This document shows positions 25,640 to 35,125 of a stretch of 53,693 bases of DNA, in pieces. The notes under the pieces were generated by a model. The model did not search any database. It saw only the letters and a list, made by a program, of their open reading frames with translations, and had not been told where the DNA came from. The stretch's first letter is position 1. Each line of letters starts with the position of its first letter. Source of the stretch: Thermovirgaceae bacterium (GTDB lineage Bacteria > Synergistota > Synergistia > Synergistales > Thermovirgaceae); assembly GCA_030656095.1 (NCBI GenBank), contig JAUSOU010000041.1, positions 1-53,693 on the forward strand. Reading direction: 5' to 3'. A program made the position numbers and the translations under genes.

Positions 25640-28284
25640 TGTGTCTCCCCTGTCATGGCAAAAATGATCTCGGGAGCCCTGGAGAGAGCGGCGCCGATCT
25701 TTTCGATATCCCTGACGCCGGCCTGCGCCATGTCAGGCCTTCCCCCACCCCCTCCGCCCAGTTCTCCGCCAATTGTCCTTACGAGGCGTCCGCAGTCAAC
25801 TCCATGCCCGACCGCCTTTTTGTCCGCCATCGCAATAACCATTGCCTGCTCTTTATTGATAGCAGCAAGGATAACCACGACACCTGATATCTTCTGGCGT
25901 ATCCTGTCCCCCACGCTCCTGACGGAATCCGATGAGATGCCCTCGTACTGACCGACCACAACGTAAACCGGCCCGGCAGGGATCTTTGCCGCTACAAGTT
26001 CATCAATCCTGGAGAGCGCCAGCCGTAAACGCAATTTTTCAAGTTCTCCGGCAAGTTTCCTGTTTTCGTCCTGCATCTCACATACCTTTTTCTCCAGTTT
26101 GTCTCCCGGGACCGAAAGCCGCTCTTCAAGGGCCGCAACAGTATCCGATAGTTTTCTGAAGTGTTCTAATGATGACAGTCCGGCAAATGCGGTGATCCTC
26201 CTGACACCGGAGCCGATCCCCTCTTCGCGCACGATCTTGAAGGGACCTATGTCCCCGGTCGCATCGACATGGGTTCCTCCGCACAATTCGGCGCTGAAAC
26301 CGGGCACCTTCACAACCCTGACGGTTTCGCCGTATTTTTCGTCGAACAAAGCCTTTGCTCCGATTTTCCTCGCACTCACGAGGTCGGTCTGAATAATCTC
26401 AAGGGGAGTGTTTTCAAGTATCTGTCTGTTCACGATCCGCTCGGCATCCTCGATCTCTTTTCCAGTCAAAGCCTTCATGTGCGTAAAATCAAAACGTAAA
26501 AATTCATCGGTGACAAGGGAACCCGCCTGAGTAACATGGTCTCCGAGCACCCTCGTAAGAGCCTCATGAAGAAGATGGGTTGAAGAATGGTGCGACTTGA
26601 TCCCCATCCGCCTCTCATGGTCGACCTCCGCAAGAACTGTATCTCCCCCGGAAACATCACCCTCGATGATCCGGACTTTATGAACTATAAGGTCCCCGGC
26701 GTGCTTTACTGTGTCGGTTACCTCCGCCTTGAAAGAATCACCGGTTATTGTTCCTCGGTCTCCGACCTGTCCGCCGCCATCACCGTAAAAGGGCGTTTCG
26801 GAAAGAATCAGAAGCGTCTCGTCGCCGGAAACGGCACGGGAAATCTTTTTCTCGCCCGAAACAATTGCCAGGATCCTTGTTTTCAGGCTGTCTGAAACGT
26901 ATCCGGCGAATTTCGTCGGGCCGGATTCGTCCCGAATCTTGTCAAAAACGGAGCCGCCTATCTGCCTTGAGGAAGCACGGGCTCCTGCCCGTGCCCGCTC
27001 CCTCTGTTTTTCCATCTGATCTGTAAAACCATCGCGGTTCACGGATACTCCCTGTTCCTGACATACTTCCTCGGTGAGTTCGAAGGGGAACCCGAAAGTG
27101 TCGTAAAGCTCGAACGCGACATCGCCTGGCAGGGAATCGCCTTTACTTGACAGGATCGTTCCGATCTCGGTTTCAAGAAGCCGAAGACCCTGTTCAAGAG
27201 TCCTTCCGAAACGGGACTCCTCCATCTCTACGACCTGTTCTATCAACGAACGCTGGTCGATCAGTTCCCGATAGGGATCGCCCATCACTTCGACCAGCGT
27301 CGGATAAAGATCCATCAGGAACGGCTTCTCTACACCGGAAAGCTTTCCAAAACGTATGGCCCTGCGGAGAATTCTCCGGAGCACATATCCGCGCCCCTCG
27401 TTCGAGGGAAGGACCCCGTCGGCGATCATGAAGGCAGTTGCCCTGAAATGATCGGATATGACCCTTGCGGCCATGTCACCGGCCTCGCCCTTGCCGTATT
27501 CGATCCCGCATACTTCACAGGATCTGTCCACAAGAGGCTTGAAAAGATCGGTCTGAAAATCCCCTGAGACCTGCTGGACGACCGAAGCGAGCCTTTCCAG
27601 TCCCATTCCCGTGTCTATGTTCTGCTTGGGAAGAGGTTCCAAGGATCCGTCCTCAAGACGATTGTACTGCATGAATACCAGGTTCCAGACCTCAAGAAAA
27701 CGGTCGCATTCACATCCGACACCGCAATCCGGGCGTCCGCAGGAGAATAACGGTCCCTGGTCGTAAATAAGTTCGGAGCAGGGACCGCAGGGCCCAACAG
27801 GGCCAACGGACCAGAAGTTGTCGGCCTCTCCCAATCTGTATATGCGTTCGGCTGAAACCCCTATCTGTCTGTTCCATATCTCAAAAGCTTCCTCGTCCTC
27901 CCTGTAGATGGTCGGGTAAAGTCTAGAGGGATCCAGCCCCACTTTTTCGGTCAGGAACTCCCAGGCGAAAGCCGCCGCGCCGCTCTTGAAATAATCGCCG
28001 AAGCTGAAGTTTCCCAGCATTTCGAACAGGGTATGATGCCTCGCGGTTCTTCCGACATTGTCGATGTCGTTAGTTCTGACGCACTTCTGGGCCGTGGTCG
28101 CCCTCTTGAAGCCGGGTTTCCGCATCCCCAGGAAGTACGGCTTGAACGGCACCATACCGGCTATAGTAAAAAGCAGCGTAGGATCATCGGGTACAAGGGA
28201 GAAACTTGGAAATACCCTGTGCCCGTTTTTTTCAAAATAGGAAAGAAAAAGTTCACGAAGTTCTTTTCCGCGTCTCCATTGCAT
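25636..28284 (-). CDS. alaS: alanyl-tRNA synthetase
   Basis: Class II synthetase of 882 residues. It has an N-terminal catalytic core (RELFLSYFEKNGH, FTIAGMVPFKPYFLG, VRTNDIDNVGRTARHHTLFE). A cysteine-rich insertion with CGRPDCGVGCECDRFLE follows. The editing domain has HSSTHLLHEAL and CGGTHVDATGDIG, which clear Ser/Gly-tRNA-Ala. The C-terminal DHHA1-like part has GGGGGGRPDMAQAG. The start at 28284 (MQWRRGKELRE) is chosen for an AGGAG site 11 bases upstream; an ATG at 28320 has none. Confidence 0.96.
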   Translation of the reverse strand: MQWRRGKELRELFLSYFEKNGHRVFPSFSLVPDDPTLLFTIAGMVPFKPYFLGMRKPGFKRATTAQKCVRTNDIDNVGRTARHHTLFEMLGNFSFGDYFKSGAAAFAWEFLTEKVGLDPSRLYPTIYREDEEAFEIWNRQIGVSAERIYRLGEADNFWSVGPVGPCGPCSELIYDQGPLFSCGRPDCGVGCECDRFLEVWNLVFMQYNRLEDGSLEPLPKQNIDTGMGLERLASVVQQVSGDFQTDLFKPLVDRSCEVCGIEYGKGEAGDMAARVISDHFRATAFMIADGVLPSNEGRGYVLRRILRRAIRFGKLSGVEKPFLMDLYPTLVEVMGDPYRELIDQRSLIEQVVEMEESRFGRTLEQGLRLLETEIGTILSSKGDSLPGDVAFELYDTFGFPFELTEEVCQEQGVSVNRDGFTDQMEKQRERARAGARASSRQIGGSVFDKIRDESGPTKFAGYVSDSLKTRILAIVSGEKKISRAVSGDETLLILSETPFYGDGGGQVGDRGTITGDSFKAEVTDTVKHAGDLIVHKVRIIEGDVSGGDTVLAEVDHERRMGIKSHHSSTHLLHEALTRVLGDHVTQAGSLVTDEFLRFDFTHMKALTGKEIEDAERIVNRQILENTPLEIIQTDLVSARKIGAKALFDEKYGETVRVVKVPGFSAELCGGTHVDATGDIGPFKIVREEGIGSGVRRITAFAGLSSLEHFRKLSDTVAALEERLSVPGDKLEKKVCEMQDENRKLAGELEKLRLRLALSRIDELVAAKIPAGPVYVVVGQYEGISSDSVRSVGDRIRQKISGVVVILAAINKEQAMVIAMADKKAVGHGVDCGRLVRTIGGELGGGGGGRPDMAQAGVRDIEKIGAALSRAPEIIFAMTGETH

Positions 28285-28324
28285 AATTGGGGTGTCTCCT
28301 CCGATTTTTCTGGCGATCATATCA

Positions 28325-29617
28325 TCAGGAACAGTTGCCGGAACAAACCAGCTCTTTCCTGCACCGTGAAATTTGCCGCTTCACTTCTTCGTATTCTCCA
28401 TCCATGAATCTGCCGCCGCGATAAAGCCATCGGCCTGCGGCGATAGTTCCGGAAATATCCCTGCTTGAACCGGCATATACGATAAATCCGAAAAGGTTTT
28501 CAGTAGTCCACCCCTCGTATTGAGGTTTGTCGAGATCCACCAGGATAAGGTCGGCCTGCCATCCTTCGCGGATAAGCCCGACATCATCAAAACCCGCGGC
28601 CCTTGCGCCTGCAACGGTGGCCATTTTGAAAACGCTCCTTGCGGTGACTGCCGTTGGGTCCATTGTTATACCTTTGTGGATGAGCGCGCAGAGCCGCATC
28701 TCGCCCCACATGTCCAGCCTGTTGTTGCTGGCGGCACCATCGGTGCCGAGCGAAACATCTGCACCCCCCGCCAGAAAGGCTGGAACGGGAGCGAATCCGC
28801 TTCCAAGCTTCATATTGCTGGAGGGGTTGTGCGCTATCGTCACCGACGTTCCCTTCAACTTTGGGATATCCTCGGGGGGGAACCAGACACAGTGGGCAAG
28901 AATGGTAGAAGTGAGGTCAAGAAGCTCCGTATTTTCGAGGTAGGCGAAAGGGTAAAGGCCAAGTTTATCCTTAAGGAAGGATCTCTCCCACTCTGCCTCC
29001 AGAAAATGAAAATGTATCCCGGCACCCAGTGATTTCGCGGCAGCCGAGATCTCCCTTACAGCCTCCAGGGAAACAGTGTACGGAGCGTGAGGTGCAAGTT
29101 GAACCCTTACATTCCCCTTTCCGTTACGTCTCCGGAAAAGATCTATCCCCTCTTCCATCTTTTTGGGGTCGTCACCTATTATTCCCCGGGAGATGCAGCA
29201 TCTCATACCCGCATGCAACGCTGCATCCGCGACCTGATCCATTTCGAAATACATATCCGTAAAACAGGTCGTACCCGACGAGGCCATCTCCGCGATAGCT
29301 CCCCTGGTCCCCCAGTAAACATGCTCTGGCATGAGGGCTGCCTCAACAGGCCATATCCTTTCTTCCAGCCACTCCTTCAGGGGAAGCTCCTCTCCCAGCC
29401 CCCTCAAAAGAACCATGGCCGCATGCGTGTGACTGTTTACAAAACCCGGCATCACCAGGGTTTTGCCCTTGCCGTCGAACGTTTCCAGACCATTACGTTC
29501 CGTTTTACCAAATAATCCGATCGAACTGATCATTCCGTCTTCAACAAGGATGTCTCCGCATTCGGCCTTGACCATCTCCGAGTCGATATAAACCATGTTT
29601 TTCAGTAAAAGTCTCAC
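28325..29617 (-). CDS. mtaD: 5-methylthioadenosine/S-adenosylhomocysteine deaminase
   Basis: Amidohydrolase of 430 residues that deaminates S-adenosylhomocysteine, methylthioadenosine or related adenosines to the inosine form. Metal ligands are seen in VNSHTHAAMVLLRG (about residue 62), APHAPYTV, HFHFLEAEWE and LGTDGAASNNRLDMW. The start is GTG at 29617 with AAGGGGGT 6 bases upstream; the longer frame overlaps ahcY. It lies directly after ahcY and mtnA, making a compact set for recycling the by-products of SAM. Confidence 0.9.
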   Translation of the reverse strand: MRLLLKNMVYIDSEMVKAECGDILVEDGMISSIGLFGKTERNGLETFDGKGKTLVMPGFVNSHTHAAMVLLRGLGEELPLKEWLEERIWPVEAALMPEHVYWGTRGAIAEMASSGTTCFTDMYFEMDQVADAALHAGMRCCISRGIIGDDPKKMEEGIDLFRRRNGKGNVRVQLAPHAPYTVSLEAVREISAAAKSLGAGIHFHFLEAEWERSFLKDKLGLYPFAYLENTELLDLTSTILAHCVWFPPEDIPKLKGTSVTIAHNPSSNMKLGSGFAPVPAFLAGGADVSLGTDGAASNNRLDMWGEMRLCALIHKGITMDPTAVTARSVFKMATVAGARAAGFDDVGLIREGWQADLILVDLDKPQYEGWTTENLFGFIVYAGSSRDISGTIAAGRWLYRGGRFMDGEYEEVKRQISRCRKELVCSGNCS

Positions 29618-29670
29618 GATTTTACCCCCTTTGGAGCACCGGTACTTATTTGAGGAAATAGCTTGAAATT

Positions 29671-30915
29671 CTACTCTTTCCATTCCAGGAGGTATCTCTC
29701 CTGCTCGGGAGTGAGATCCTCCAGCACAACTCCCTGGGCGGCAAGGCCGGCCCTGATGACGGCGTCGTCGATCTCTCCGGGAACATTATAGACTCCGGGC
29801 TTCCTGGGGTTGTTCCTTATAAAGATGGCGGATTCTAACTGCAGGGCAAAACTCAGATCCATGATCTCTATCGGGTGGCCGTCCCCCGCGGCAAGGTTGA
29901 CCAGACGCCCTTCCGCCAAGAGGTTGAGCCTGCGGCCGTCTTTGAGGAGGTATGTCCTGACGTTGTCGCGCACATCGAAGACCTCGCTGGAAATTTCGGC
30001 AAGGGCATTTTTGTCTATCTCTACGTCGAAATGGCCAGCGTTTCCAAGTATGGCTCCATCTTTCATCACCGCGAAGTGCTCCGCCCTGATCACATTGATA
30101 TTACCTGTAAATGTAAGGAAAATATCTCCGGCTTCGGAAGCTTCCGCCATATCCATGACATCGCATCCGTCCATCAGCGCTTCGAAAGCGCGGTGCGGAT
30201 CAACCTCAACGACCGCGACTCGTGCACCCATCCCCTTTGCCCTCATCGCAAAACCGCGGCCGCACCAGCCGTAGCCTACAACCACACAAACCTTTCCGGC
30301 TATGAGAACGTTGGTCGCCCTCGTCAGGCCTTCGAGTACGGATTGGCCTGTTCCGTAGCGGTTGTCAAAAAGGTATTTGCTTTTGGCATCGTTTACGGAG
30401 ATCATTGGAAAAGCGAGCACCCCTTCGCCCTCCATCGCCTTGAGTCTCTTTACGCCGGTTGTCGTCTCCTCCGAACCCCCAAGAATGTCCCGGATAAGTT
30501 CCGGCCTCTCTTCGTGGACAAGGACCACCAGGTCAGCCCCGTCGTCGATGATTATGCGGGGCTTTTCATCAAGGACGGACTTGAGGTTTTCGTAGTACTC
30601 CTCCGCTGACATCCCCCTTCGGCTGAAAACCGCAATACCCTCGTCCACAAGCGCTGCGCAGACATCATCCTGGGTTGAAAGAGGATTGCTTCCTGCGGCG
30701 GCAACCCTGGCTCCAAGCTTTTTGAGCGTCAGGAGAAGACACGCGGTCTTGGCCTCAAGATGGAGACAGGTCCCAACAGAGACCCCCGAAAGGGGCTGCG
30801 CGTCAAAATACTTCTTCTCAAGTGCTGCAAGAACCGGCATTCTTTGAAGGGCCCAGGAAATTTTCTTCATCCCTTCGGTGGATTTCGATGGATCCGCTAT
30901 TCGCGATTTTGTCAC
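29671..30915 (-). CDS. ahcY: S-adenosylhomocysteine (or S-inosylhomocysteine) hydrolase
   Basis: NAD-dependent hydrolase of 414 residues, the short form seen in archaea and thermophiles. Visible motifs are [20 protein letters not shown] near the N-terminus, [11 protein letters not shown]-like [35 protein letters not shown], the Rossmann loop [20 protein letters not shown] and [10 protein letters not shown]. It cleaves SAH to homocysteine and adenosine. With a SAH deaminase gene next door, the true substrate could be S-inosylhomocysteine, as shown for some methanogens. GTG start at 30915 with AGGAGG 7 bases upstream. Confidence 0.92.
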   Translation of the reverse strand: MTKSRIADPSKSTEGMKKISWALQRMPVLAALEKKYFDAQPLSGVSVGTCLHLEAKTACLLLTLKKLGARVAAAGSNPLSTQDDVCAALVDEGIAVFSRRGMSAEEYYENLKSVLDEKPRIIIDDGADLVVLVHEERPELIRDILGGSEETTTGVKRLKAMEGEGVLAFPMISVNDAKSKYLFDNRYGTGQSVLEGLTRATNVLIAGKVCVVVGYGWCGRGFAMRAKGMGARVAVVEVDPHRAFEALMDGCDVMDMAEASEAGDIFLTFTGNINVIRAEHFAVMKDGAILGNAGHFDVEIDKNALAEISSEVFDVRDNVRTYLLKDGRRLNLLAEGRLVNLAAGDGHPIEIMDLSFALQLESAIFIRNNPRKPGVYNVPGEIDDAVIRAGLAAQGVVLEDLTPEQERYLLEWKE

Positions 30916-30949
30916 ATTCAGACCTCCTTATCGGTTTATGGGAAAATCC

Positions 30950-31951
30950 TCAATGATCATCGAAAAAAAATGGATAACGAAAAACGCCCCTATCCGTGAT
31001 ATAAGCCGAAACAAGGAGGGCAGGCGTTACATCAAAGGCTGGATTCCAGACTTTGATTTCGTCGGGTATCCTAATCCCTCCGGGAAGTACACGGACCTCT
31101 TCTGATGAACGCTCCTCTATGGAAATATCTTCTCCGGAGATCACAGATGAGTCAATTGAGCTCGATGGCGCTGCCACGTAAAACGGAACTCCGTGTTCTT
31201 TTGCGATGACCGCGAGGCCGTATGTTCCTATCTTGTTGGCAAAATCACCGTTCCTTGCGATCCGGTCGGCCCCTACGATCACCGCGTCGAGCCCCCTGGT
31301 CTTCATGAGAGAAGCGGCCATGCTGTCACAGATCACCGTTACATCAAAACCATCCATGGCCATTTCCCATGCCGAAAGGCGCGACCCTTGAAAAACGGGG
31401 CGGGTTTCATCGAGAAAAACCGTGAGCTGCTTCCCGCTTTCGCGCGCAGCCCTGATCACCCCAAGCGCCGTCCCATAACCTCCAGTGGCAAGAGAACCGG
31501 CGTTGCAATGGCTCAGCACCCGGCAACTCGGTGGAAGAAGACCCTGCCCGTTCTTTCCGATCGAAATGTTGGAATTGATGTCCTCATTCAAAATTGCATT
31601 GGCTTCTTCAAGAAGCATTTTCTTCATTCCAGCCGTTTCTTTGATTCTTTCCGCAAGGTTTGTCATCCTGGTGATCGCCCAGAAAAGATTGACGGCCGTC
31701 GGCCTCGTGGAGGCAAGACGAACTGCGGCCTTCCTGACAAGGTCGATTCCCTCACTTGAAGCAAGGACAAGACCATAGGCCGCCGCTATTCCGATCGCGG
31801 GAGCCCCCCGGACCGTCAGGTTCTCGATGCACTCCGCGACCTGGTGATAATTGCAGCACGTCACATACCGGACCACGGAGGGCAATGTTCTCTGGTCAAG
31901 AAGCAACAGGCTCTCTCCTGAAGGATCCCATTTGAGAGTTTCGGGGACCAT
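30950..31951 (-). CDS. mtnA: S-methyl-5-thioribose-1-phosphate isomerase
   Basis: Methionine-salvage isomerase of the eIF2B-like family, 333 residues, converting methylthioribose-1-P to methylthioribulose-1-P. Key segments are IENLTVRGAPAIGIAAAYG (about residue 41), SHCNAGSLATGGYGTALGV (catalytic Cys) and VGADRIARNGDFANKIGTYG (catalytic Asp), all well conserved. A GGGGGT site precedes the ATG. The other methionine-salvage genes (mtnK, mtnB-D) are absent here, so the thioribose part may be processed by another route. Confidence 0.94.
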   Translation of the reverse strand: MVPETLKWDPSGESLLLLDQRTLPSVVRYVTCCNYHQVAECIENLTVRGAPAIGIAAAYGLVLASSEGIDLVRKAAVRLASTRPTAVNLFWAITRMTNLAERIKETAGMKKMLLEEANAILNEDINSNISIGKNGQGLLPPSCRVLSHCNAGSLATGGYGTALGVIRAARESGKQLTVFLDETRPVFQGSRLSAWEMAMDGFDVTVICDSMAASLMKTRGLDAVIVGADRIARNGDFANKIGTYGLAVIAKEHGVPFYVAAPSSSIDSSVISGEDISIEERSSEEVRVLPGGIRIPDEIKVWNPAFDVTPALLVSAYITDRGVFRYPFFFDDH

Positions 31952-31974
31952 GATGACTTACCCCCTTGCGAAGA

Positions 31975-33177
31975 TCAATCCGGATAGATTTCAGCGACTT
32001 TGGTAATGATACGGCCATCTTTGAATCTGACGTTCAGGCCGTCCCCCGGAGACACTTCCGATACGCTGGACACAAGGCCGCCGTCAGGTGTGGAACAGGA
32101 GGTAAAACCCCTTGAAAGAACCTTGAGCGGGGAGAGTGCATCCAGGGAGGAAGCAGCGTTTTCAAGCGAAGAAAATGAGAGGGTTACTCCCCTTTTGACG
32201 GCATTGACCATTCTGTCTCCAAGCCGTACAAGCATGCCCTCTGCGGGTATTATGGCGGAACGCTCGACTGCCCTTGCCAGGCAGGTTCGATTATTCTGCA
32301 AAGAGGAGCTGAATTCCATTACCGACGCGAATACTATTCGAGCCATTTTGTCCCCGGCGGCTCTCAGTTCACGGATTATTTCAATGCGGCTCGGGAAAAG
32401 GGCCTCCGCTGCGGCGGAGGGTGTCGGAGCATCCATGTCGGCGGCAAGATCGGCAAGGGTTCTGTCGACCTGGTGACCAAGACCCGTGATAACGGGTACT
32501 GGACATCCTCTTATCGCCCTGACGACTTCCTCCTCGTCGAATGGGTTGAGGTCTTCACGGCTGCCTCCCCCTCGAACCAGCATCACGGCCTCGACCCCGG
32601 GAATTCTCCCCCCCCTTGCAAGCCCCCGGACGATATCCCCGGCGGAGCCGGCTCCCTGGACAGTAACGGGGACCACCACAAGTTTGCACAGTGGGAACCT
32701 CCCTGAAGAGACCTTCACGACATCGCGCACAGCCGCACCGGTTGGTGATGTAACTACTGCTACCTTTTCGGGGAAATCCGGTAATCTGCGTTTTGCGGAG
32801 GGGTCGAAAAGACCCTCGGAAGCAAGCCTCTGCAGCAGCTCTTTTTTGGCCCTGGCCTGGGCACTTTCTCCAAGAGGGCGAATGCTTCTTGCGTATATCT
32901 GGTAGGAACCCCTGGGGCCGTAAACTCCCGCTCTGCCCTCAACCAGCACATCGTCACCCTCGCGGGGCCACTGTGGGATCTTTCCTGCGTCCGATCTGAA
33001 AAGAACGCAGGCTACCCTGGATTCCGTGCCGGATATGGAAAAATAAACGTGACCGCTCGAATGTCGCTTGAAATCTGCCAGCGATCCCCGCACATAAAGG
33101 GAAGAAAGCAAATCGCTTCTTTCGAAGAGGAGCGAGATATAACCGGTCAGTTCGTCAACTGTCAGTATCCCCGGCAT
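31975..33177 (-). CDS. xseA: exodeoxyribonuclease VII large subunit
   Basis: Single-strand exonuclease large subunit of 400 residues. It has an N-terminal OB fold (YVRGSLADFKRHSSGHVYFS), then the catalytic domain with VTSPTGAAVRDV, LVRGGGSREDLNPFDEEEVV and the GHQVDRTLADLAADMDAPTP stretch (quoted as GLGHQVDRTLADLAADMD). The ATG at 33177 overlaps nusB by 23 bases and has GGGGAG 7 bases upstream. The partner xseB, often adjacent, is not visible in the window: only 23 bases separate xseA from mtnA. Confidence 0.94.
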   Translation of the reverse strand: MPGILTVDELTGYISLLFERSDLLSSLYVRGSLADFKRHSSGHVYFSISGTESRVACVLFRSDAGKIPQWPREGDDVLVEGRAGVYGPRGSYQIYARSIRPLGESAQARAKKELLQRLASEGLFDPSAKRRLPDFPEKVAVVTSPTGAAVRDVVKVSSGRFPLCKLVVVPVTVQGAGSAGDIVRGLARGGRIPGVEAVMLVRGGGSREDLNPFDEEEVVRAIRGCPVPVITGLGHQVDRTLADLAADMDAPTPSAAAEALFPSRIEIIRELRAAGDKMARIVFASVMEFSSSLQNNRTCLARAVERSAIIPAEGMLVRLGDRMVNAVKRGVTLSFSSLENAASSLDALSPLKVLSRGFTSCSTPDGGLVSSVSEVSPGDGLNVRFKDGRIITKVAEIYPD

Positions 33178-33637
33178 GGGGTTTCTCCCCGCTCTCGTTA
33201 TAACCGAGGACGCGTACGATCTTTCCAAGGACACCGTTTACGAATTTCCCGGATTCACCCGTTCCGAATCGTTTGGCAAGTTCAACAGCCTCGGAGATGG
33301 CAACCGGGACGGGGATAATCTCCGCGATAACGCTCTCGTAAAGAGCGAGCCTGATGGCAACCCGATCAACTATGACCATGCGTTCGGGTCTCCACCCTAC
33401 AATGTTCTTTCTGACCAAGGCGTCAATATCGTTAAGATTAGAGGATACTCCCTTTACCAGTATCCCGGCGTAATTCCTGACTTCATCTTCCTCCGACTCG
33501 AAGGGGAAAAGTTCAATAGCCAGTTCGGGCGTAATGTTTTCACGCATTTCAATGGAGTAAAGTATCTGCAGGGCTATCTCCCTTGATCTTCTCCGTTTTT
33601 GGGGCAGGAAAGATCTCACCTTATTTACGCCGCCCAC
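33155..33637 (-). CDS. nusB: transcription antitermination factor NusB
   Basis: All-helical protein (160 residues from GTG 33637) that joins NusE and boxA RNA in rRNA antitermination. KRRRSREIALQILYSIEM is the usual N-terminal helix, and ERMVIVDRVAIRLALYE, VPVAISEAVELAKRFG and KFVNGVLGKIV are the classic C-terminal motifs. The first GTG abuts the stop of the upstream gene with no strong ribosome-binding site. A second GTG at 33619 has a GGCGG 10 bases upstream and may be the real start (154 residues). Overlaps xseA by 23 bases. Confidence 0.92.
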   Translation of the reverse strand: MGGVNKVRSFLPQKRRRSREIALQILYSIEMRENITPELAIELFPFESEEDEVRNYAGILVKGVSSNLNDIDALVRKNIVGWRPERMVIVDRVAIRLALYESVIAEIIPVPVAISEAVELAKRFGTGESGKFVNGVLGKIVRVLGYNESGEKPHAGDTDS

Positions 33638-34132
33638 TCAAGCATTTTTTCTTGATAATTCTTTTACCCACTTTCGAACCTCCAGACCCTGACTGGTTGT
33701 GAAAAGTGCCGCAATGGAAAATGCCGCTACCGCTACGGCTGTCGAAAGCAGTGTTCCGGAAAATCCCATCCGTAAAACGGAAACTGCAACCCAGGCAAGC
33801 CCTCCCCAGAAGAAAGGAGATCGAAGGAGGTTTTTTGTGGATATGGCATCTTCCACGGACCTGTCTTTAACCCAACATGCCTGGACCTCTTCTATACCCA
33901 GCTTCACTGCAAATTCCAGAAAACTCTTCTCTGCGGCGTCTTTTGATGTCTGGGGAGTGCCGGGGTCAAGCACAAAAGTAACATTCAGCAGGTTTTTCTC
34001 ACCCAACAGCACAACGTCCGAACAAACAGGACCCTCCGGATGCATTATTGAATAAGCGTCTCGTATTCCCTCTCCCGAAAGCCAAAGATCACCTTTATCT
34101 CCCGAACTCCAGAAATAGAATATATTGATCAC
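33638..34132 (-). CDS. hypothetical membrane protein between asp23 and nusB
   Basis: A 164-residue protein I do not recognise. The first 100 residues look soluble (MINIFYFWSSGDKG...). Two hydrophobic spans follow near residues 108-122 and 126-144 around SPFFWGGLAWVAVSVLRMGF and LLSTAVAVAAFSIAALF. A short charged tail ends KWVKELSRKNA. The likely start is GTG at 34132, with a poor ribosome-binding site. Its stop directly abuts the first possible nusB start. The position recalls the small membrane proteins found between asp23 and nusB in Firmicutes, but no sequence match is claimed. Confidence 0.65.
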   Translation of the reverse strand: MINIFYFWSSGDKGDLWLSGEGIRDAYSIMHPEGPVCSDVVLLGEKNLLNVTFVLDPGTPQTSKDAAEKSFLEFAVKLGIEEVQACWVKDRSVEDAISTKNLLRSPFFWGGLAWVAVSVLRMGFSGTLLSTAVAVAAFSIAALFTTSQGLEVRKWVKELSRKNA

Positions 34133-34184
34133 CCCATAAAAGTAAGGGCCGGTTCCTCTGGAGGCGGCCCTGTCTGAACCGGTG

Positions 34185-34676
34185 TCAATCCTTAAGGTCC
34201 GGATTCACATTTTTGGAGGACTTGCCCCCCTGGCCGGCTTCCTTGGTCTGATCCGTGTCGAAAAAGACACCCTGCACGAAAACATTGACGCCCTTTACGT
34301 TGTAGCCGGTATACTGCTCTAGTGTCTTTTTGATGGATTCCTGCACATCCCAGGCTATGTCGGGGATCCGGAGTCCGTATTTTGTAGTTATGTATGCATC
34401 AACAACAACAGAAGGGACATCTCCCTCCTCAACTGAAATGCGCACACCGCCGGATGTTTTTTTCCCGATTCTCAAGTTGGCCACAAGGCCCGGACTGGCC
34501 GGCCGAACTCCATTGACCTTGAGTAAAGCCTGGGTGGCTATCTGTGCGATAACATCCTCGGAGATCCTCACGTTTCCCTCGCTTTTTTCGTCAGGAATGC
34601 CTGCGGAAGAGTTCTCCTCAAGAAATTGGCTGCCTGCACGCCCTTCAATATCCGGGCTTTTTTTAGCTGTCCCCAT
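34185..34676 (-). CDS. Asp23/Gls24 family envelope stress response protein
   Basis: A 163-residue protein with the Asp23 (DUF322) pattern: GNVRISEDVIAQIATQALLKVNGV near residues 34-57 (quoted in part as RISEDVIAQIATQALLKV) and VVVDAYITTKYGLRIPDIAWDVQESIKK later. This is followed by YTGYNVKGVNVFVQGVFF. In Firmicutes the family is tied to cell-envelope stress and sits between efp and nusB, the same order as here. Good ribosome-binding site GGAGGGAG before the ATG. Confidence 0.9.
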   Translation of the reverse strand: MGTAKKSPDIEGRAGSQFLEENSSAGIPDEKSEGNVRISEDVIAQIATQALLKVNGVRPASPGLVANLRIGKKTSGGVRISVEEGDVPSVVVDAYITTKYGLRIPDIAWDVQESIKKTLEQYTGYNVKGVNVFVQGVFFDTDQTKEAGQGGKSSKNVNPDLKD

Positions 34677-34722
34677 GATTTCTCTCCCTCCTTGATTTAA
34701 TGATATCGGAATATCAGCCCGT

Positions 34723-35109
34723 CTAATCCTGGATCACAAAACCGCACTCGGGACACTGAAGGGCCCCATCCTCTTCGCTGGCTTCCGGTCTGAAGAAAAA
34801 AACATGCCCGCACTCCGGACACTCGCGGGAATCAAATGTTCCATCCTGGTCGTCCTCGGGATATTCCTCAAGGTCCCCGAAATCGCCCTCAAGACGATCC
34901 ATGTCCTCCTCCAGCTGTTCGCAGTACTCCGAAAGATCCTCCATGAACTCCTGCTGCTCGTCCAGAATCTCCGAATGCTCGTCGATCTCGTCGGCCAGTG
35001 CGCCAAGCGCTTCCAGTATCCCCGCGTAGATCTTTTTCTCCGCTTCCCCTTTAGGACTCAGCCCTTCAAGAAGGCCGTTGAGGAAAGCAATCTTTTCCCT
35101 TGCTCCCAT
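34723..35109 (-). CDS. small acidic coiled-coil protein with C-terminal zinc ribbon (CD1247-like)
   Basis: A 128-residue, strongly acidic protein. The N-terminal half (residues 1-70) is helical with heptad-like leucines (KIAFLNGLLEGLSPKGEAEK). The C-terminal part holds two CxxC pairs, CPECGH and CPECGF, about 20 residues apart, forming a likely zinc ribbon. It resembles the CD1247-type proteins of Clostridia, whose function is unknown. It lies between efp and asp23 with a clear GGGGAGGAA site. Confidence 0.8.
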   Translation of the reverse strand: MGAREKIAFLNGLLEGLSPKGEAEKKIYAGILEALGALADEIDEHSEILDEQQEFMEDLSEYCEQLEEDMDRLEGDFGDLEEYPEDDQDGTFDSRECPECGHVFFFRPEASEEDGALQCPECGFVIQD

Positions 35110-35125
35110 AATAATTCCTCCCCTG

